A DNA stretch of 64,000 nucleotides from Leptospira sp. GTDB lineage: Bacteria > Spirochaetota > Leptospiria > Leptospirales > Leptospiraceae. The notes beneath the pieces are model-generated. The model worked only from the letters and a program-made list of their open reading frames with translations, ran no database searches and had not been told where the DNA came from. The stretch spans positions 51,764-115,763 of the forward strand of contig JAACWH010000034.1 of assembly GCA_009991425.1 (NCBI GenBank), read 5' to 3'. Both the position numbers and the translations under genes were made by a program. Below are positions 7,548-17,182 of this stretch, piece by piece (the first letter of the stretch is position 1; every line of letters begins with the position of its first letter).

Positions 7548-9710
7548 TTAAGAATTTTTCTTCCGTTTCCCAAGTCTTTTCAATTCCCTTGCACGACGGA
7601 TCATAATTTCTCGCATACTGAAATGAAATACAGGCGCTGAATCAACAATAGTTCGTATTTCTTCGCTATCTATCTTGAGGATTATTCCAGGTTTTCTTGC
7701 TGTAACGGTTGCATTACGAACGGTATCATCTATTGAACGATATTCCCCAAACATTTCTCCTGCATATAAGTCTCTTACCTTAATATCATTGTGCCTTACG
7801 CTAAATTCTCCATTTATAATAATATAGAATCCTTGCTCTTTACTGCCTTGTGCGACAATAGTTTCTCCTTCACTGACTTCTAAACGTTTTGCGGAGCGTG
7901 CAATTCGATCGTTCACATTGTCCGCAAATTCACTAAACGGGTTGGATTTCTCTATTTCCGAACGTATCAACCAAAGTTTCTTTAAGCCTTCAATTCGATT
8001 CTCATCTTTAATAAAATGATAGAACAGTCTTTCTTCAATCGCACAGAGTACAACAGGAGTGCTTGCAACGATAGATGCAGATCGAATTTTATTCTCGTCT
8101 AGAACAGCCATTTCTCCCACAAAATCTCCTGCTTCCTTGAAGGCTTTGATATCTAATCTTTTTCCATCATGAACCATCACAGAACATCTTCCTGCCAGTA
8201 TAATATAGATTAAACCATTGGATGGCTCATTTTGTTTAAAGATCACATCGCCTGCATTGATATGAACGATATGAAAATTATTCATAAGTGCTGAAGCCCA
8301 ATGGTGCGAAATATTTTTGAAAGAATCTGCAAGAATCTGCATTGTTCGAATAAGATAAGAATCCTTAGAACCAGTAAGAATTGTATATCTTTTGCCTGCA
8401 ACAGCATGGGAAAAAGTTGCATCAAACTCAGAAGGTAATTTCTCTAAATGCATAAATACGATTCGATCTGACTTAGAGCTAAGTGCATCCTTGGGATCAC
8501 CGTGCAGAATGCCCATCCCACCATCTGCAAATAGAATGTCGTATTTCTCAGTATATTTTTTCTGTATCAATTCGAATTTTTCTTTTCGAACAATTCCTTT
8601 TGCAACTAAATCTTCAATATCATGAAAAGATTTATTATCTCCAATAAAAACTATACTCTTATCTTCGCCACGATCCTTCATACGAAAGGTAGCGCCTATA
8701 GTTGGAATAGAGTGCACTGTGTAATGCGGCTCTATCTGTAGACCAAAGAATTCAGTTGTCTCTCCTACATTCACTTCAATAAACTCGAACATTTTAGCTA
8801 AGTCTTCCATGGGAAGAAGAGTCTGAAGAGAAAGCTTAATCATAGCCATCCAGAAAATCTCTTTAGTAGTGATGAGTTTGATTTTATTCGAAAGGCGTAT
8901 CAAAGGAAAAATATTACAATGATCATCGTGAATATGCGTTAAGAATATAGAACGTATTTCTGTTGTTGAAATGCCTCTAGCATTCAATGCTTGTTGCAAA
9001 TAGGGAGGACAGTCAATTAACATAAGTTCAGAGTTGTAATGAAGTAAAAGAGATGAACAAGGCTTATCGGTAATAAAACCGGAAGCGCCACCTAATACAG
9101 TAGCTCCAAAATGAATAGGAACATTGCTTACGAAATCATTTCTTAAGTCATAAGGAGGATTCTGTTCTTTGTCAAATCGTATATCAACTGTTTGCCCTTC
9201 GATGTTAAACTGATCCACTCCTGTGTGCTCAATTGTAACTCCATCGGCTAGGACTGCTTTGCCCGATTCGAAGGGGATGAATTCTACAAAATCATCAATA
9301 GAAAGTTCATTTCCATTTTTATCTTTCAAAGCCATGGCTCGTGATTCATTATAAAGATCATCAAACCAATAATATCCACCTAATTCTTGGTATTCTTTGC
9401 GAGTAGGGCCAAGTAAGGTAAGCCTAAGCAATTTCCGATTAGCTTTGATATGAAGAGGTGTCCCTATGATGCGGAGCTTTTTGCCTTTGAAGAAATTGCC
9501 CTGAACAAATAAAAATGAATAAAGAGGAAATTCTGTACAATTCTGAAGAACGTCATAGCGATAGGCTGTATCAGGGAGAACAATAGTATCAGGTGGAGGA
9601 CATTTCTGGTGGTCTAAGAATTTTATGACCTCAGGAGGACAGCCGAAGAGAATAGTATTTTCAGGAGTTCGTGCAACTTGTACACCAGGAATGATTGATA
9701 GTATTTCCAT
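7548..9710 (-). CDS. Metallo-beta-lactamase-fold protein with two cyclic-nucleotide-binding domains
   Basis: This 720-residue cytosolic protein has three recognisable parts. An N-terminal domain of about 200 residues is not recognised. An MBL-fold hydrolase domain follows, with the metal-binding HIHDDH at 259-264. Two cNMP-binding domains follow, at about 478-590 and 606-715. Both phosphate-binding cassettes look competent: GEMAVLDENKIRSAS in the first and GEYRSIDDTVRNAT in the second, with the Glu and Arg that grip the cyclic phosphate in cAMP receptors. The likely role is a hydrolase or redox-type MBL enzyme gated by cAMP. The substrate is unknown. No helix-turn-helix is present, so it is not a CRP-type regulator. 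It is divergent from the exbB operon. Confidence 0.85.
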   Translation of the reverse strand: MEILSIIPGVQVARTPENTILFGCPPEVIKFLDHQKCPPPDTIVLPDTAYRYDVLQNCTEFPLYSFLFVQGNFFKGKKLRIIGTPLHIKANRKLLRLTLLGPTRKEYQELGGYYWFDDLYNESRAMALKDKNGNELSIDDFVEFIPFESGKAVLADGVTIEHTGVDQFNIEGQTVDIRFDKEQNPPYDLRNDFVSNVPIHFGATVLGGASGFITDKPCSSLLLHYNSELMLIDCPPYLQQALNARGISTTEIRSIFLTHIHDDHCNIFPLIRLSNKIKLITTKEIFWMAMIKLSLQTLLPMEDLAKMFEFIEVNVGETTEFFGLQIEPHYTVHSIPTIGATFRMKDRGEDKSIVFIGDNKSFHDIEDLVAKGIVRKEKFELIQKKYTEKYDILFADGGMGILHGDPKDALSSKSDRIVFMHLEKLPSEFDATFSHAVAGKRYTILTGSKDSYLIRTMQILADSFKNISHHWASALMNNFHIVHINAGDVIFKQNEPSNGLIYIILAGRCSVMVHDGKRLDIKAFKEAGDFVGEMAVLDENKIRSASIVASTPVVLCAIEERLFYHFIKDENRIEGLKKLWLIRSEIEKSNPFSEFADNVNDRIARSAKRLEVSEGETIVAQGSKEQGFYIIINGEFSVRHNDIKVRDLYAGEMFGEYRSIDDTVRNATVTARKPGIILKIDSEEIRTIVDSAPVFHFSMREIMIRRARELKRLGKRKKNS

Positions 9711-9861
9711 AAAAATTAAATTACCCTATGTAAATATCGGCAATTGAATCGCTAATCTTCTCCCGCAGTGCACAAAATGATTTATAGAAGTAATCGGATT
9801 GTAATATTTTTGTAATAAATATCCTATGTAATTAACTCATACAAAAATCTGGAGTATATTC

Positions 9862-10704
9862 ATGTCTACCATTCGCGTTCCAAAATTAGCAATCAAGCTA
9901 ATGACCTATTCTATCATTCTATCTGCTGGGCTCTACTTCATCGCACCTTCATTGCAGTCTCAAGAAGCGCAACCAAATACAACAAGTGAAGTTTCCCAAG
10001 AAGAGGGAACTGAGACAGCTACTAAAGCTCCTGAGCCTGAAGAAAAAGTTGAAGCTCCTAAAGCAAAGATTGGATTCGTTGATTTATTTGTAACTGGTGG
10101 TTGGTCTATGTGGCCGCTCCTTTTGGCTTCCATTGTTGCCATGGGAATCATTTTCGAGAGAATGTATTTTTTCTTCACAACTAAGTTAATCGCAAAAGGT
10201 TACAACCAAGATTTACAAGATGCAATCGACGCAGGTGGACTTGCTGGTGCTGAAAAATACTTAGCAGCTAGCAGTGACCAAAGAATCACTGAAGTTCTTG
10301 TGAATGGTATGGAAGTATCTCAAAATGATCCTGAAATTTTTTCCCAAGGTGTTGAAAGAGAAGCAGGTGAAATCATCACTCTATTAGAAAAGGGCTTGGT
10401 AGTTCTCGCGGCAGTTTCGACTATCGCTCCATTGATTGGATTCTTAGGAACTGTATCTGGTATGATCAATGCCTTCGATGCAATTGCAAATGCTGACCAA
10501 GTAAATGCAAAAGTAGTTGCTGGTGGTATCAAGGAAGCGCTTATCACTACAGCAGCAGGTTTGATAGTAGCGATTCCAGCTATGGTCTTTTACCAATACC
10601 TAACATCAAGAGTAAATGCATTTACATCTGAAGTAGAAGAAGCAGCTAACAAGATTTATAAAGAATACCTAAAGAAAAAAGCTACCGTTAAAACTGGTAA
10701 CTAA
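9862..10704 (+). CDS. exbB: ExbB/TolQ/MotA-family proton channel
   Basis: This 280-residue inner-membrane protein begins with an extra hydrophobic segment (about 12-30) and a Pro/Glu/Thr-rich linker (about 33-68). The ExbB core follows, with a first helix around 77-97 and the conserved paired helices around 165-240 ([17 protein letters not shown], then [19 protein letters not shown]). Together with ExbD it turns proton-motive force into mechanical work on TonB. The N-terminal extension is also found in ExbB proteins of Bacteroidetes and spirochaetes. GGAG sits at a good distance from the ATG. It is first of five genes reading exbB-exbD-exbD-tonB-pstS-like, with spacings of a few bases. Confidence 0.92.
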   Translation: MSTIRVPKLAIKLMTYSIILSAGLYFIAPSLQSQEAQPNTTSEVSQEEGTETATKAPEPEEKVEAPKAKIGFVDLFVTGGWSMWPLLLASIVAMGIIFERMYFFFTTKLIAKGYNQDLQDAIDAGGLAGAEKYLAASSDQRITEVLVNGMEVSQNDPEIFSQGVEREAGEIITLLEKGLVVLAAVSTIAPLIGFLGTVSGMINAFDAIANADQVNAKVVAGGIKEALITTAAGLIVAIPAMVFYQYLTSRVNAFTSEVEEAANKIYKEYLKKKATVKTGN

Positions 10705-10706
10705 TC

Positions 10707-11126
10707 ATGGTTAAACTTAAGAAAAAGAAAGATTTGGAGGAGATATCAGCGGCATCCATGTCGGATATTGCCTTCCTTCTTCTTGTATTTTTTATGGTGA
10801 CAGCCGTTTTCTTTGTGAAGGAAGGACTGAACATAAGCCTCCCTAAGAAAAATTCTGAACCAGTGCCTTTCCTTAGAAAGAATGTTTATGAAATTCTTGT
10901 TACCCAAGATAAATATAAAATGCGTAATACATCTTTCGGAACAAAGGAATTTACTGATCTCAAAGAATTCAGAAACGAATTGAACAAATTAGAAATCCCT
11001 CAACTCAGTGAGAAGCTTGCTCTTATTGTAACAACGGGAGATACTAAGTATGGAAAGATGCTTGATGCACTTTCTGCAGTTCAACTTAGGGGATTTGAAA
11101 AAATCTCTGTAAGGAAGATGAAATAA
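10707..11126 (+). CDS. exbD: ExbD-family biopolymer transport protein (first copy)
   Basis: This 139-residue protein has one N-terminal transmembrane helix (about 18-38) preceded by a Lys-rich cytoplasmic tail, then a periplasmic domain. The motif [15 protein letters not shown] carries the conserved Asp that is protonated in ExbD/TolR stators. It starts 2 bases after exbB and is followed 1 base later by a second exbD. The periplasmic part differs from its neighbour, so the two probably form a heteromeric stator. Confidence 0.92.
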   Translation: MVKLKKKKDLEEISAASMSDIAFLLLVFFMVTAVFFVKEGLNISLPKKNSEPVPFLRKNVYEILVTQDKYKMRNTSFGTKEFTDLKEFRNELNKLEIPQLSEKLALIVTTGDTKYGKMLDALSAVQLRGFEKISVRKMK

Positions 11127-11127
11127 T

Positions 11128-11556
11128 ATGCTTAAAAGAAAAAGGAATCCTCCAACAGTTCCCGTAAGTTCGATGGCAGATATTGCCTTCTTACTTTTGG
11201 TTTTCTTTATGGTAACTTCTGTACTTGATACTGATCCTGATATTCCTATTGAACTTCCCGATGTTCCAGGTGGAGAGCAGTTGAACAAGAAGGTAGCCAA
11301 TCTCTATCTTAGCGCGGATAAAGAGCGAACCATTTATTATAATTCAATTCCTAAGACTATGAATGAAGCTATGAACGAGATCAAAGCAAAGCTTATGACC
11401 ACTCCAGATCTGAAAGTGTTAGTTCATGCGGATCAGAATCTTCGTTATGAAGAGATTGATGCGACCTTTGAATTGTTAAAAGAAGTCGGCGCCTTGAAAG
11501 TTTCATTGGTTACAAAGACAACTCAGGGTGGCGGACTCAAGGGGAATGGACTGTGA
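11128..11556 (+). CDS. exbD: ExbD-family biopolymer transport protein (second copy)
   Basis: This 142-residue paralogue of the preceding gene has a Lys/Arg-rich N-terminus, the helix [19 protein letters not shown] with the key Asp, and a periplasmic domain containing the typical [16 protein letters not shown] strand-helix pattern. Its end overlaps the tonB start by 4 bases, indicating translational coupling. Two consecutive exbD genes are common where one ExbB serves a TonB protein in spirochaetes and Bacteroidetes. Confidence 0.92.
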   Translation: MLKRKRNPPTVPVSSMADIAFLLLVFFMVTSVLDTDPDIPIELPDVPGGEQLNKKVANLYLSADKERTIYYNSIPKTMNEAMNEIKAKLMTTPDLKVLVHADQNLRYEEIDATFELLKEVGALKVSLVTKTTQGGGLKGNGL

Positions 11557-12155
11557 CAGAAACCGAAGTACAAACTGTACAAATCCAAAGAACCACCAAA
11601 CAAAAGATTCATAGGTTCATTGAACGATACCGTCTTGAAACGGGTATAGCCCTTTCGACATTGATTCAAGCTCTAGTAATCTTCTTTTGGTATACACCTG
11701 CTTTTGAATATGATAACCTTGACAATCTTGTCGAAGAAGTTGCCTTCATTGACAGTGTCTCCATCCAAGAGCCAGCCGATGCCCAATTGGATGACGGAGA
11801 TTTTGAATTAACTGATAAGGAAAAGGTTGAGAAAAAAGAAGATCCAAGGATTGCCTCTGCTTCTGATCCTATCGTTTCTGGTGCAACAAGTCCAGTGGAT
11901 TTAACTCCCAATCTCAAACCAGAATATACTCCAGAAGCAAAATCTGCTGGAATTACAGGAACATTGACATTGGAGATGATAATTTCTGAAACAGGGGAAG
12001 TCTTAAGAGTTCGCTCTGTAGGTAAGAAATTGGGTTCAGGCTTAGAAGAAGCTGCGATCTCAACTTTTCGAAGAAAGAAATTTTCACCTTCGATTTTGCA
12101 AGGCAAAGCAATTACTGTAAAAGTTCTTGTGCCCGTAAGATTTACTTTGAATTAA
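11553..12155 (+). CDS. tonB: TonB-family energy transducer
   Basis: This 200-residue protein has a cytoplasmic N-tail, one transmembrane helix (about 34-50, [14 protein letters not shown]), an acidic and Lys/Pro-containing periplasmic linker (about 55-125), and a C-terminal TonB domain (about 130-200) with [15 protein letters not shown] and the terminal strand [10 protein letters not shown]. It would contact TonB boxes of outer-membrane receptors and pass on energy from ExbB/ExbD. The start codon is GTG, overlapping exbD by 4 bases. No TonB-dependent receptor lies in the window. Confidence 0.9.
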   Translation: MTETEVQTVQIQRTTKQKIHRFIERYRLETGIALSTLIQALVIFFWYTPAFEYDNLDNLVEEVAFIDSVSIQEPADAQLDDGDFELTDKEKVEKKEDPRIASASDPIVSGATSPVDLTPNLKPEYTPEAKSAGITGTLTLEMIISETGEVLRVRSVGKKLGSGLEEAAISTFRRKKFSPSILQGKAITVKVLVPVRFTLN

Positions 12156-12166
12156 AAGGATAATGT

Positions 12167-13060
12167 ATGAAACAATCGCTAATTATTTTACTAACAATAG
12201 TTTTGTTTAATTGCGGACCTAAAGAGGTTATAACCATTACAGGATCCGAGACCATGCACGGTATGGCAGAATACCTGGGCAATGAATTTGAGAAAGAAAA
12301 TTCCAAGATTAAAGTTCAGGTTTTTGGTGGTGGTTCGCTAGAGGGTATAACCAAGCTCATCAGCGGAGAAACAAATATTGCACTCTCATCTAGAGATTTG
12401 CAAGAGAAGGAACTTGCAAGCCTTAGTAAAAAGGGAGACTTAGAAAAGTTAACCATTGCTTATGACGGAGTTGCCATTGTCGTTCATCCAAGTAATCCTA
12501 TAGCAAAATTAGATTTGAAATCTATTTCTAATATCTTCCAAGGGAAGATTCAGAATTGGAAGCAAGTAGGCGGCTTGGATAAACCTATCCAGGTTATAGT
12601 TCGTAACGACAAAAGCGGAACTCTCAGTTATTTTACTGATCATATCTTAAAACAAAAAGATCTTGGCATTAAGGAATTTGAAAAGAACAAGAACAATGAT
12701 TATATTAGTTCAGCGAAAACTGTTTCAGACAATAATGACATGGCAGATTTTATCGCAAAGAACCCAAACGCAATTGGTTTCATGGGCATGGGCTCCGCAA
12801 ATTTGGAAAATAAAGGCAAATTGAAAGCACTTTCCTATGCGATTCAACCAAGTGATCCATTCATAGAACCTAGCATTGAAAATGTCTACAATAGAAAGTA
12901 TAGAATGTCTAGAGCTTTGTATATGATTTATAGAGCTGATAGCCATGAGAAAGTGGATGCCTTCTCTTCCTTTCTTACAAGCGAAGTAGGCCAAGAACTC
13001 ATCTTGAAACGTGGATATTTGAGAGCAAGCCTTCCTGAAGTTGAAGTAAAAGCAGAGTAA
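12167..13060 (+). CDS. PstS-like phosphate-binding lipoprotein
   Basis: This 297-residue protein has a signal ending in LFNC (lipobox, Cys16), then a type II periplasmic binding fold of the PstS family. Visible ligand-site motifs are TGSETMHGM near 25 and RNDKSGTLSYF near 147, which in PstS clamp the phosphate oxyanion. It begins 11 bases after tonB with an AAAGGA ribosome-binding site, so it belongs to the same operon. No pstC, pstA or pstB follows. It may feed a Pst transporter encoded elsewhere, sense phosphate, or bind another oxyanion. Its place after tonB suggests a link between outer-membrane and periplasmic phosphate capture. Confidence 0.8.
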   Translation: MKQSLIILLTIVLFNCGPKEVITITGSETMHGMAEYLGNEFEKENSKIKVQVFGGGSLEGITKLISGETNIALSSRDLQEKELASLSKKGDLEKLTIAYDGVAIVVHPSNPIAKLDLKSISNIFQGKIQNWKQVGGLDKPIQVIVRNDKSGTLSYFTDHILKQKDLGIKEFEKNKNNDYISSAKTVSDNNDMADFIAKNPNAIGFMGMGSANLENKGKLKALSYAIQPSDPFIEPSIENVYNRKYRMSRALYMIYRADSHEKVDAFSSFLTSEVGQELILKRGYLRASLPEVEVKAE

Positions 13061-13178
13061 TTAAGCGGTATTCATAATTTGCGTTCGAATTGAATTCTCT
13101 TAGAGAATCATATATGGATGTGAAAATTTTTTAAAATTTCAGGTTTTAAAATAAGCAAGTTCTGAAAACCTGGAACCA

Positions 13179-14984
13179 ATGGATTGGAAACCTAGGATAC
13201 GATCTGCTTTAGGAGTTCGTGGTCCCAAAAGCCTTTATGTATATGCTGTCTTAATTGGCGTATTATCAGGCTTAGGTGCTTACGCTTTTGCCTATGGACT
13301 CGCTAATGCAGAACATTTGGTTCAGACTATTTGGATGGGTTGGAACAAATCGCATCCGGCTGGAGAACCATCAATGGGTCACCCAACCTCAGCCTTTCAT
13401 AGAGAATATCTTTTATTCCTACCAGCACTTGGTGGTCTCATAACAGGATGCATTACATTTTTTCTTTGTAAGGATGCCCAAGGCACAGGAACGGATGCTA
13501 TGATCAATGCCTTTCATTACAATGAAGGAAAAATCAGCGGCAAGGTTCCATTTTATAAAGCTATAACTACAATTATAACATTAACAACCGGAGGAAGTGC
13601 CGGTAAGGAAGGTCCAACTGCTCAAATTGGAGCAGGGATAGGCTCAAGCATAGGAAAGTTTTTGGGAGTGGGAGCTCGTGCAAGACGTACGCTTCTATTA
13701 GCTGGAACTGCTGGTGGATTGGGAGCAATTTTTCGTGCGCCTTTCGGTGGCGCTTTGACGGCTGTAGAAGTCGTATATAAGGAAGATATAGAAAGTGATT
13801 CACTCGTTCCATGTATCATTTCTTCAGTATCCGCGTATCTTGTGTTTACTGGTATTGTTGGAAGTGGTTCAGTATTCCATGTCGGAAATGTCGGTCTCAA
13901 AAGCTATTACGAATTAATTTATTATTTTTGTTTGGGGATTCTATGTTACGGAGTCGGATTCATTTTTGTAAAACTTTTCAATTTCATAGAAGGATATTTC
14001 ACGAAGTGGACAATCCATCCTATTCTAAAACCTGCTATAGGTGGAATGATTATTGGGCCATTTGTCTATCTCATTCCTGAACTTACAGGGACAGGTTTTG
14101 GGCTTTTGCAAGAAATTATTGATGGTAAACCTATTCCCAATTGGACTTCTAATGCTGATCTTGCATCCTTCTTTCTTACTGTAGCCTTCCTGAAGATTAT
14201 TACGACTTCATTTACTATTGGCTCTGGTGGGTCGGGTGGAGTCTTTGGTCCATCCTTATTTATAGGAGGAATGTTAGGTGGTTTCGTCGGCTGTGTGGCA
14301 AGAATTATTTCACCTGATTTAGAATTCAATATACCATCTTTTGTCTTGGTTGGTATGGGTGCATTTTTTGCAGGAGTAGCAAAGGCACCTGTGGCAGGTA
14401 TGGTGATGGTCTGTGATATGATTGGATCATATGCTTTACTTCCCCCTTTAATGATAGTCTCAGTAATCACAGGAGTTCTTTCGAATCGATTTTCTATATA
14501 CAAAGGCCAGGTCGTAAATCGTTTTCATTCTCCATCACACCATTGGGATATGAACCAGGATATAATGGAAAGAATGTTAATCTCTTCCATGTTCAAGGAA
14601 TTTAGAAAATCAGCCATAGTAAAAGGTTCTACCCTACTTAAGAATTTAGATCGTCTTTCGAGTAAAATCCAAGCGAGTGATTTCATTGTTGTAGATGAGG
14701 AAAACAAATACAAAGGAACTATCTCTCTTAGGAAAAACCGATTAACAGATGAATACGAGAACTTAGTTGATAATTTAATTACAATTGATGATGTTGCAGA
14801 ACTCACACCAACTGTAAGGCCTCAGGAATCTTTAGGCAAGGCATTAAAATACATTGTTGATTATGATGTGGATAAGGTTGCTGTATTAGATTCTGATGAT
14901 TCGGTTCTTGGATATCTAAGATATATAGATTTATTTCGTATGTATCATGAAGAAATTAAAAACCATTCTCGCATTAAGGAGTAG
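13179..14984 (+). CDS. ClC-family chloride channel/antiporter with C-terminal CBS region
   Basis: This 601-residue membrane protein has about ten hydrophobic segments in residues 20-440 and a cytoplasmic C-terminal region (about 470-600) that resembles a CBS pair. ClC motifs are present: GKEGP at 142-146 with the gating glutamate Glu144, and GSGGSGGVFGPSLFIGG around 350-366, matching the GxFxP motif. The first selectivity motif, usually GSGIP, is replaced by a segment reading GTGTDAM near 106-112, which is a common variant in CBS-bearing bacterial ClCs. Retaining Glu144 fits either a H+/Cl- exchanger or a gated channel. It precedes the retropepsin operon by only 16 bases and may be cotranscribed with it. 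Confidence 0.9.
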   Translation: MDWKPRIRSALGVRGPKSLYVYAVLIGVLSGLGAYAFAYGLANAEHLVQTIWMGWNKSHPAGEPSMGHPTSAFHREYLLFLPALGGLITGCITFFLCKDAQGTGTDAMINAFHYNEGKISGKVPFYKAITTIITLTTGGSAGKEGPTAQIGAGIGSSIGKFLGVGARARRTLLLAGTAGGLGAIFRAPFGGALTAVEVVYKEDIESDSLVPCIISSVSAYLVFTGIVGSGSVFHVGNVGLKSYYELIYYFCLGILCYGVGFIFVKLFNFIEGYFTKWTIHPILKPAIGGMIIGPFVYLIPELTGTGFGLLQEIIDGKPIPNWTSNADLASFFLTVAFLKIITTSFTIGSGGSGGVFGPSLFIGGMLGGFVGCVARIISPDLEFNIPSFVLVGMGAFFAGVAKAPVAGMVMVCDMIGSYALLPPLMIVSVITGVLSNRFSIYKGQVVNRFHSPSHHWDMNQDIMERMLISSMFKEFRKSAIVKGSTLLKNLDRLSSKIQASDFIVVDEENKYKGTISLRKNRLTDEYENLVDNLITIDDVAELTPTVRPQESLGKALKYIVDYDVDKVAVLDSDDSVLGYLRYIDLFRMYHEEIKNHSRIKE

Positions 14985-15000
14985 CAAATATTAGCTGATA

Positions 15001-15564
15001 ATGTTTCTAACAAGTTTTAAAAATATGAAAAAAATCCAAAAATTTTTAATACCCATCAATTTATTTTTTTTAACAAATTGTTCATTGCTTCATTTTACAA
15101 AAGATGAACCGCCTCCAGTTGAAAAAAAAGTTGTGATTATTCAGACCCAATATCCTAAGCCATTAGTAGGGAGAGTTGAATGGATAGATATGCCAGAGTT
15201 TCAACTTCGTATTCGCTCTCGTATTGATACTGGAGCTAAATCTTGCTCGCTACATGCAACGAATATTGTTCCAGAGAAAGAGGGGGATTCAATTTTTGTT
15301 AGCTACGATACGGTCGGCAATGATGGAAAATCTATGCGATTGAGATCAAAAGTGCTCTATGAGTCAAAAGTCACTAGTACTAATGGTAAGTCTGAATCTA
15401 GATATGTAATTCGTACTAAAGTGAAACTTGGAAAAGTATCTGAGACAGTGAATGTTAACTTAAATGATAGAACAAATCTAACTTACAATTTCTTGGTGGG
15501 AAGAAATTTACTCATGGGTAATTTTGTTGTCGATGTTTCTTCTTCTCATATTTTGGGGGATTAA
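15001..15564 (+). CDS. Retropepsin-like aspartic protease family (PF05618) lipoprotein
   Basis: This 187-residue protein has an N-terminal signal ending in LTNC (lipobox) and a short Pro-rich linker. A compact domain follows (about 54-187) of the family once called ATP-dependent Zn protease and now seen as retropepsin-like. The signature is RSRIDTGAKSCSLHA, with the catalytic Asp76 in DTGA, and the domain closes with FLVGRNLL, like the second conserved block. One Asp per chain implies a dimeric active site. It is the first gene of a three-gene operon with an inactive transglutaminase and an ATP-grasp enzyme. An internal ATG at 15025 would give a shorter signal and is a possible alternative start. 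Confidence 0.82.
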   Translation: MFLTSFKNMKKIQKFLIPINLFFLTNCSLLHFTKDEPPPVEKKVVIIQTQYPKPLVGRVEWIDMPEFQLRIRSRIDTGAKSCSLHATNIVPEKEGDSIFVSYDTVGNDGKSMRLRSKVLYESKVTSTNGKSESRYVIRTKVKLGKVSETVNVNLNDRTNLTYNFLVGRNLLMGNFVVDVSSSHILGD

Positions 15565-17177
15565 TGAGAAAAGTAATTTATATTCCTGCATTGATATTAA
15601 TAGTATTACCAATTCTTTCTATTTTATACAAAATCTATTTTGCTAGGTTATCTTTTATTCCTGTTAGCTTGGACGACATCTGGAATATTGAAATTTTAAT
15701 TTCACCTAAACAAGAATCAAAATACATACAATTGAATTTTCCAATCTTAAAAAACTCAGAAGATCTAGAAGTCATCCAATCTAATTTTGATAATAGATCT
15801 ATGAATTTAGATCTTGAGAGAAAGAGCTATGGAAATCTTGCTAAATGGGAAGCAGAAAACGATGAGGGAGAGACTTATGATGTCCTACAACAAAAGCCTA
15901 TCATTTATAATGCTAAAATTAAATTACTTGAAATAGAATATCCAGTGATAGAGAAAGATAATTCTTTGAATTATTCAGCGAAGATCAATAAGTATCTTAG
16001 TTTAAGTCAATATACTAAAGAAGAATTATTGGAAGCCAATCGCTTGATCAAGGCACTTTCTTTTGATGAAAAAGACAAAACAGATAAATCAAAAGATATC
16101 TACTATTTTATCAATGAAGAGATTTTAAATACCTTAAAATCGCTTCCGCTTCAGGAATCAATGTTGCTAAGTCGTGGCTCTAATTATAACAAATCTCGAA
16201 TTTATACCTTACTTAGCAGGCTTGCTGGTGTTCCGACTAGGACAATCATGGGTCTTTATCTTGATCCAAACCAAACAGAGGATGTTGAAGATAAATTTAA
16301 GATTCAGTATTGGAATGAAGTTTATTTAAATAACCGATGGTTTCCAGTTCTAAGTACGACTGAATATTTCGGAACCAAACCTTCTAATTTTATAAGTTTA
16401 TATAAGAACGCAGATAGAATTTCATCTTCATTCGAAGACGTTAATGCTAATTTCAGTTATAGAATCTATGCTAAACAAGTACAAGCTAACAGCTATAACT
16501 TTAAAGAATACGCTAAGGAAGTAAAAGAATCAGGATCATTCATTAATTTAATTTCCCTCTATGGTTTGCCAATCAACCAACAAAGTTTGTATCGCATGAT
16601 TTTACTTCTTCCGCTTGGTGGTTTGATGCTTTCTGTTTTTAGAAATATAATTGGTATTCCAACGTTTGGAATTTTTACTCCAATCCTTTTAACATTATTT
16701 TTCTTTGAGTCAGGATTGATTTTTGGTTTAATATTTTTTACACTAATAGTTGCTTTTGGTTTCTTTGAGAGATATATTTTAGATAAATTGTATTTACTAG
16801 CAGTTCCTAGAATGTCAATCATTTTAACTCTCACAATACTTTCCCTAGTTCTCTTTTCAACATTTACTAACAACTTCCAACTTTTATCAGGAATAGGAGT
16901 AAATTTATTTCCTATCGTAATTACAACTGTATTCATTGAAAGATTTAGTGTAATGCTAATCGAGGAGGGCAGCTTAAATACGATTATTGCAGTTTCGGGA
17001 ACTTTATTTGTTTCAATAATTACATTTGGTTTATTTTTAATTCCGAATCTTTCGATAGTATTTTTCACACATCCAGAATTATTGCTGCTCATTGTAGGAT
17101 TACTTTTAATCTTGGGTGACTACAAAGGCTACCGATTATCTGAACTAATTCGTTTCAATGACTTAGTGAAGGTCTAG
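15564..17177 (+). CDS. Inactive transglutaminase fused to a 7-TM domain
   Basis: This 537-residue protein starts with a membrane anchor (about 7-27). A periplasmic transglutaminase-like domain follows (about 40-330), then seven C-terminal transmembrane helices (about 343-525). The fold signature is visible (LLSRLAGVPTRTIMG and YWNEVYLNNRWFPV), but the catalytic Cys and His positions are occupied by other residues, so it should bind rather than cross-link. The membrane part has the family motif IGIPTFGIFTPIL and a second FPIVITT block. It overlaps the preceding stop by one base (TAATG), and the ATP-grasp gene follows 5 bases later. Comparative genomics has placed this trio in a predicted peptide-tagging or amidoligase system; the substrate is unknown. 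Confidence 0.85.
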   Translation: MRKVIYIPALILIVLPILSILYKIYFARLSFIPVSLDDIWNIEILISPKQESKYIQLNFPILKNSEDLEVIQSNFDNRSMNLDLERKSYGNLAKWEAENDEGETYDVLQQKPIIYNAKIKLLEIEYPVIEKDNSLNYSAKINKYLSLSQYTKEELLEANRLIKALSFDEKDKTDKSKDIYYFINEEILNTLKSLPLQESMLLSRGSNYNKSRIYTLLSRLAGVPTRTIMGLYLDPNQTEDVEDKFKIQYWNEVYLNNRWFPVLSTTEYFGTKPSNFISLYKNADRISSSFEDVNANFSYRIYAKQVQANSYNFKEYAKEVKESGSFINLISLYGLPINQQSLYRMILLLPLGGLMLSVFRNIIGIPTFGIFTPILLTLFFFESGLIFGLIFFTLIVAFGFFERYILDKLYLLAVPRMSIILTLTILSLVLFSTFTNNFQLLSGIGVNLFPIVITTVFIERFSVMLIEEGSLNTIIAVSGTLFVSIITFGLFLIPNLSIVFFTHPELLLLIVGLLLILGDYKGYRLSELIRFNDLVKV

Positions 17178-17182
17178 GAAAA

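Noticed and set aside
12167..13060. Start of a full pst phosphate transporter operon
   Set aside because: The next gene is a ClC channel more than 100 bases away, and no permease or ATPase gene is present.
13094..13108. Palindrome attctcttagagaat as an operator of the ClC gene
   Set aside because: A 15-base inverted repeat with a one-base centre is expected by chance in AT-rich DNA and no known regulator motif matches.
14066..14503. Long minus-strand ORF opposite the ClC gene
   Set aside because: It lies wholly inside a well-supported membrane-protein gene, has the composition expected of a reversed hydrophobic gene, and shows no family motif.
15001..15564. Zinc protease reading of the PF05618 protein
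   Set aside because: No HExxH or other zinc motif is visible, and the DTGA motif fits an aspartic protease instead.
16559..17092. 177-codon minus-strand ORF opposite the 7TM transglutaminase
   Set aside because: It mirrors the helix-rich part of the real gene in another frame and has no independent support.
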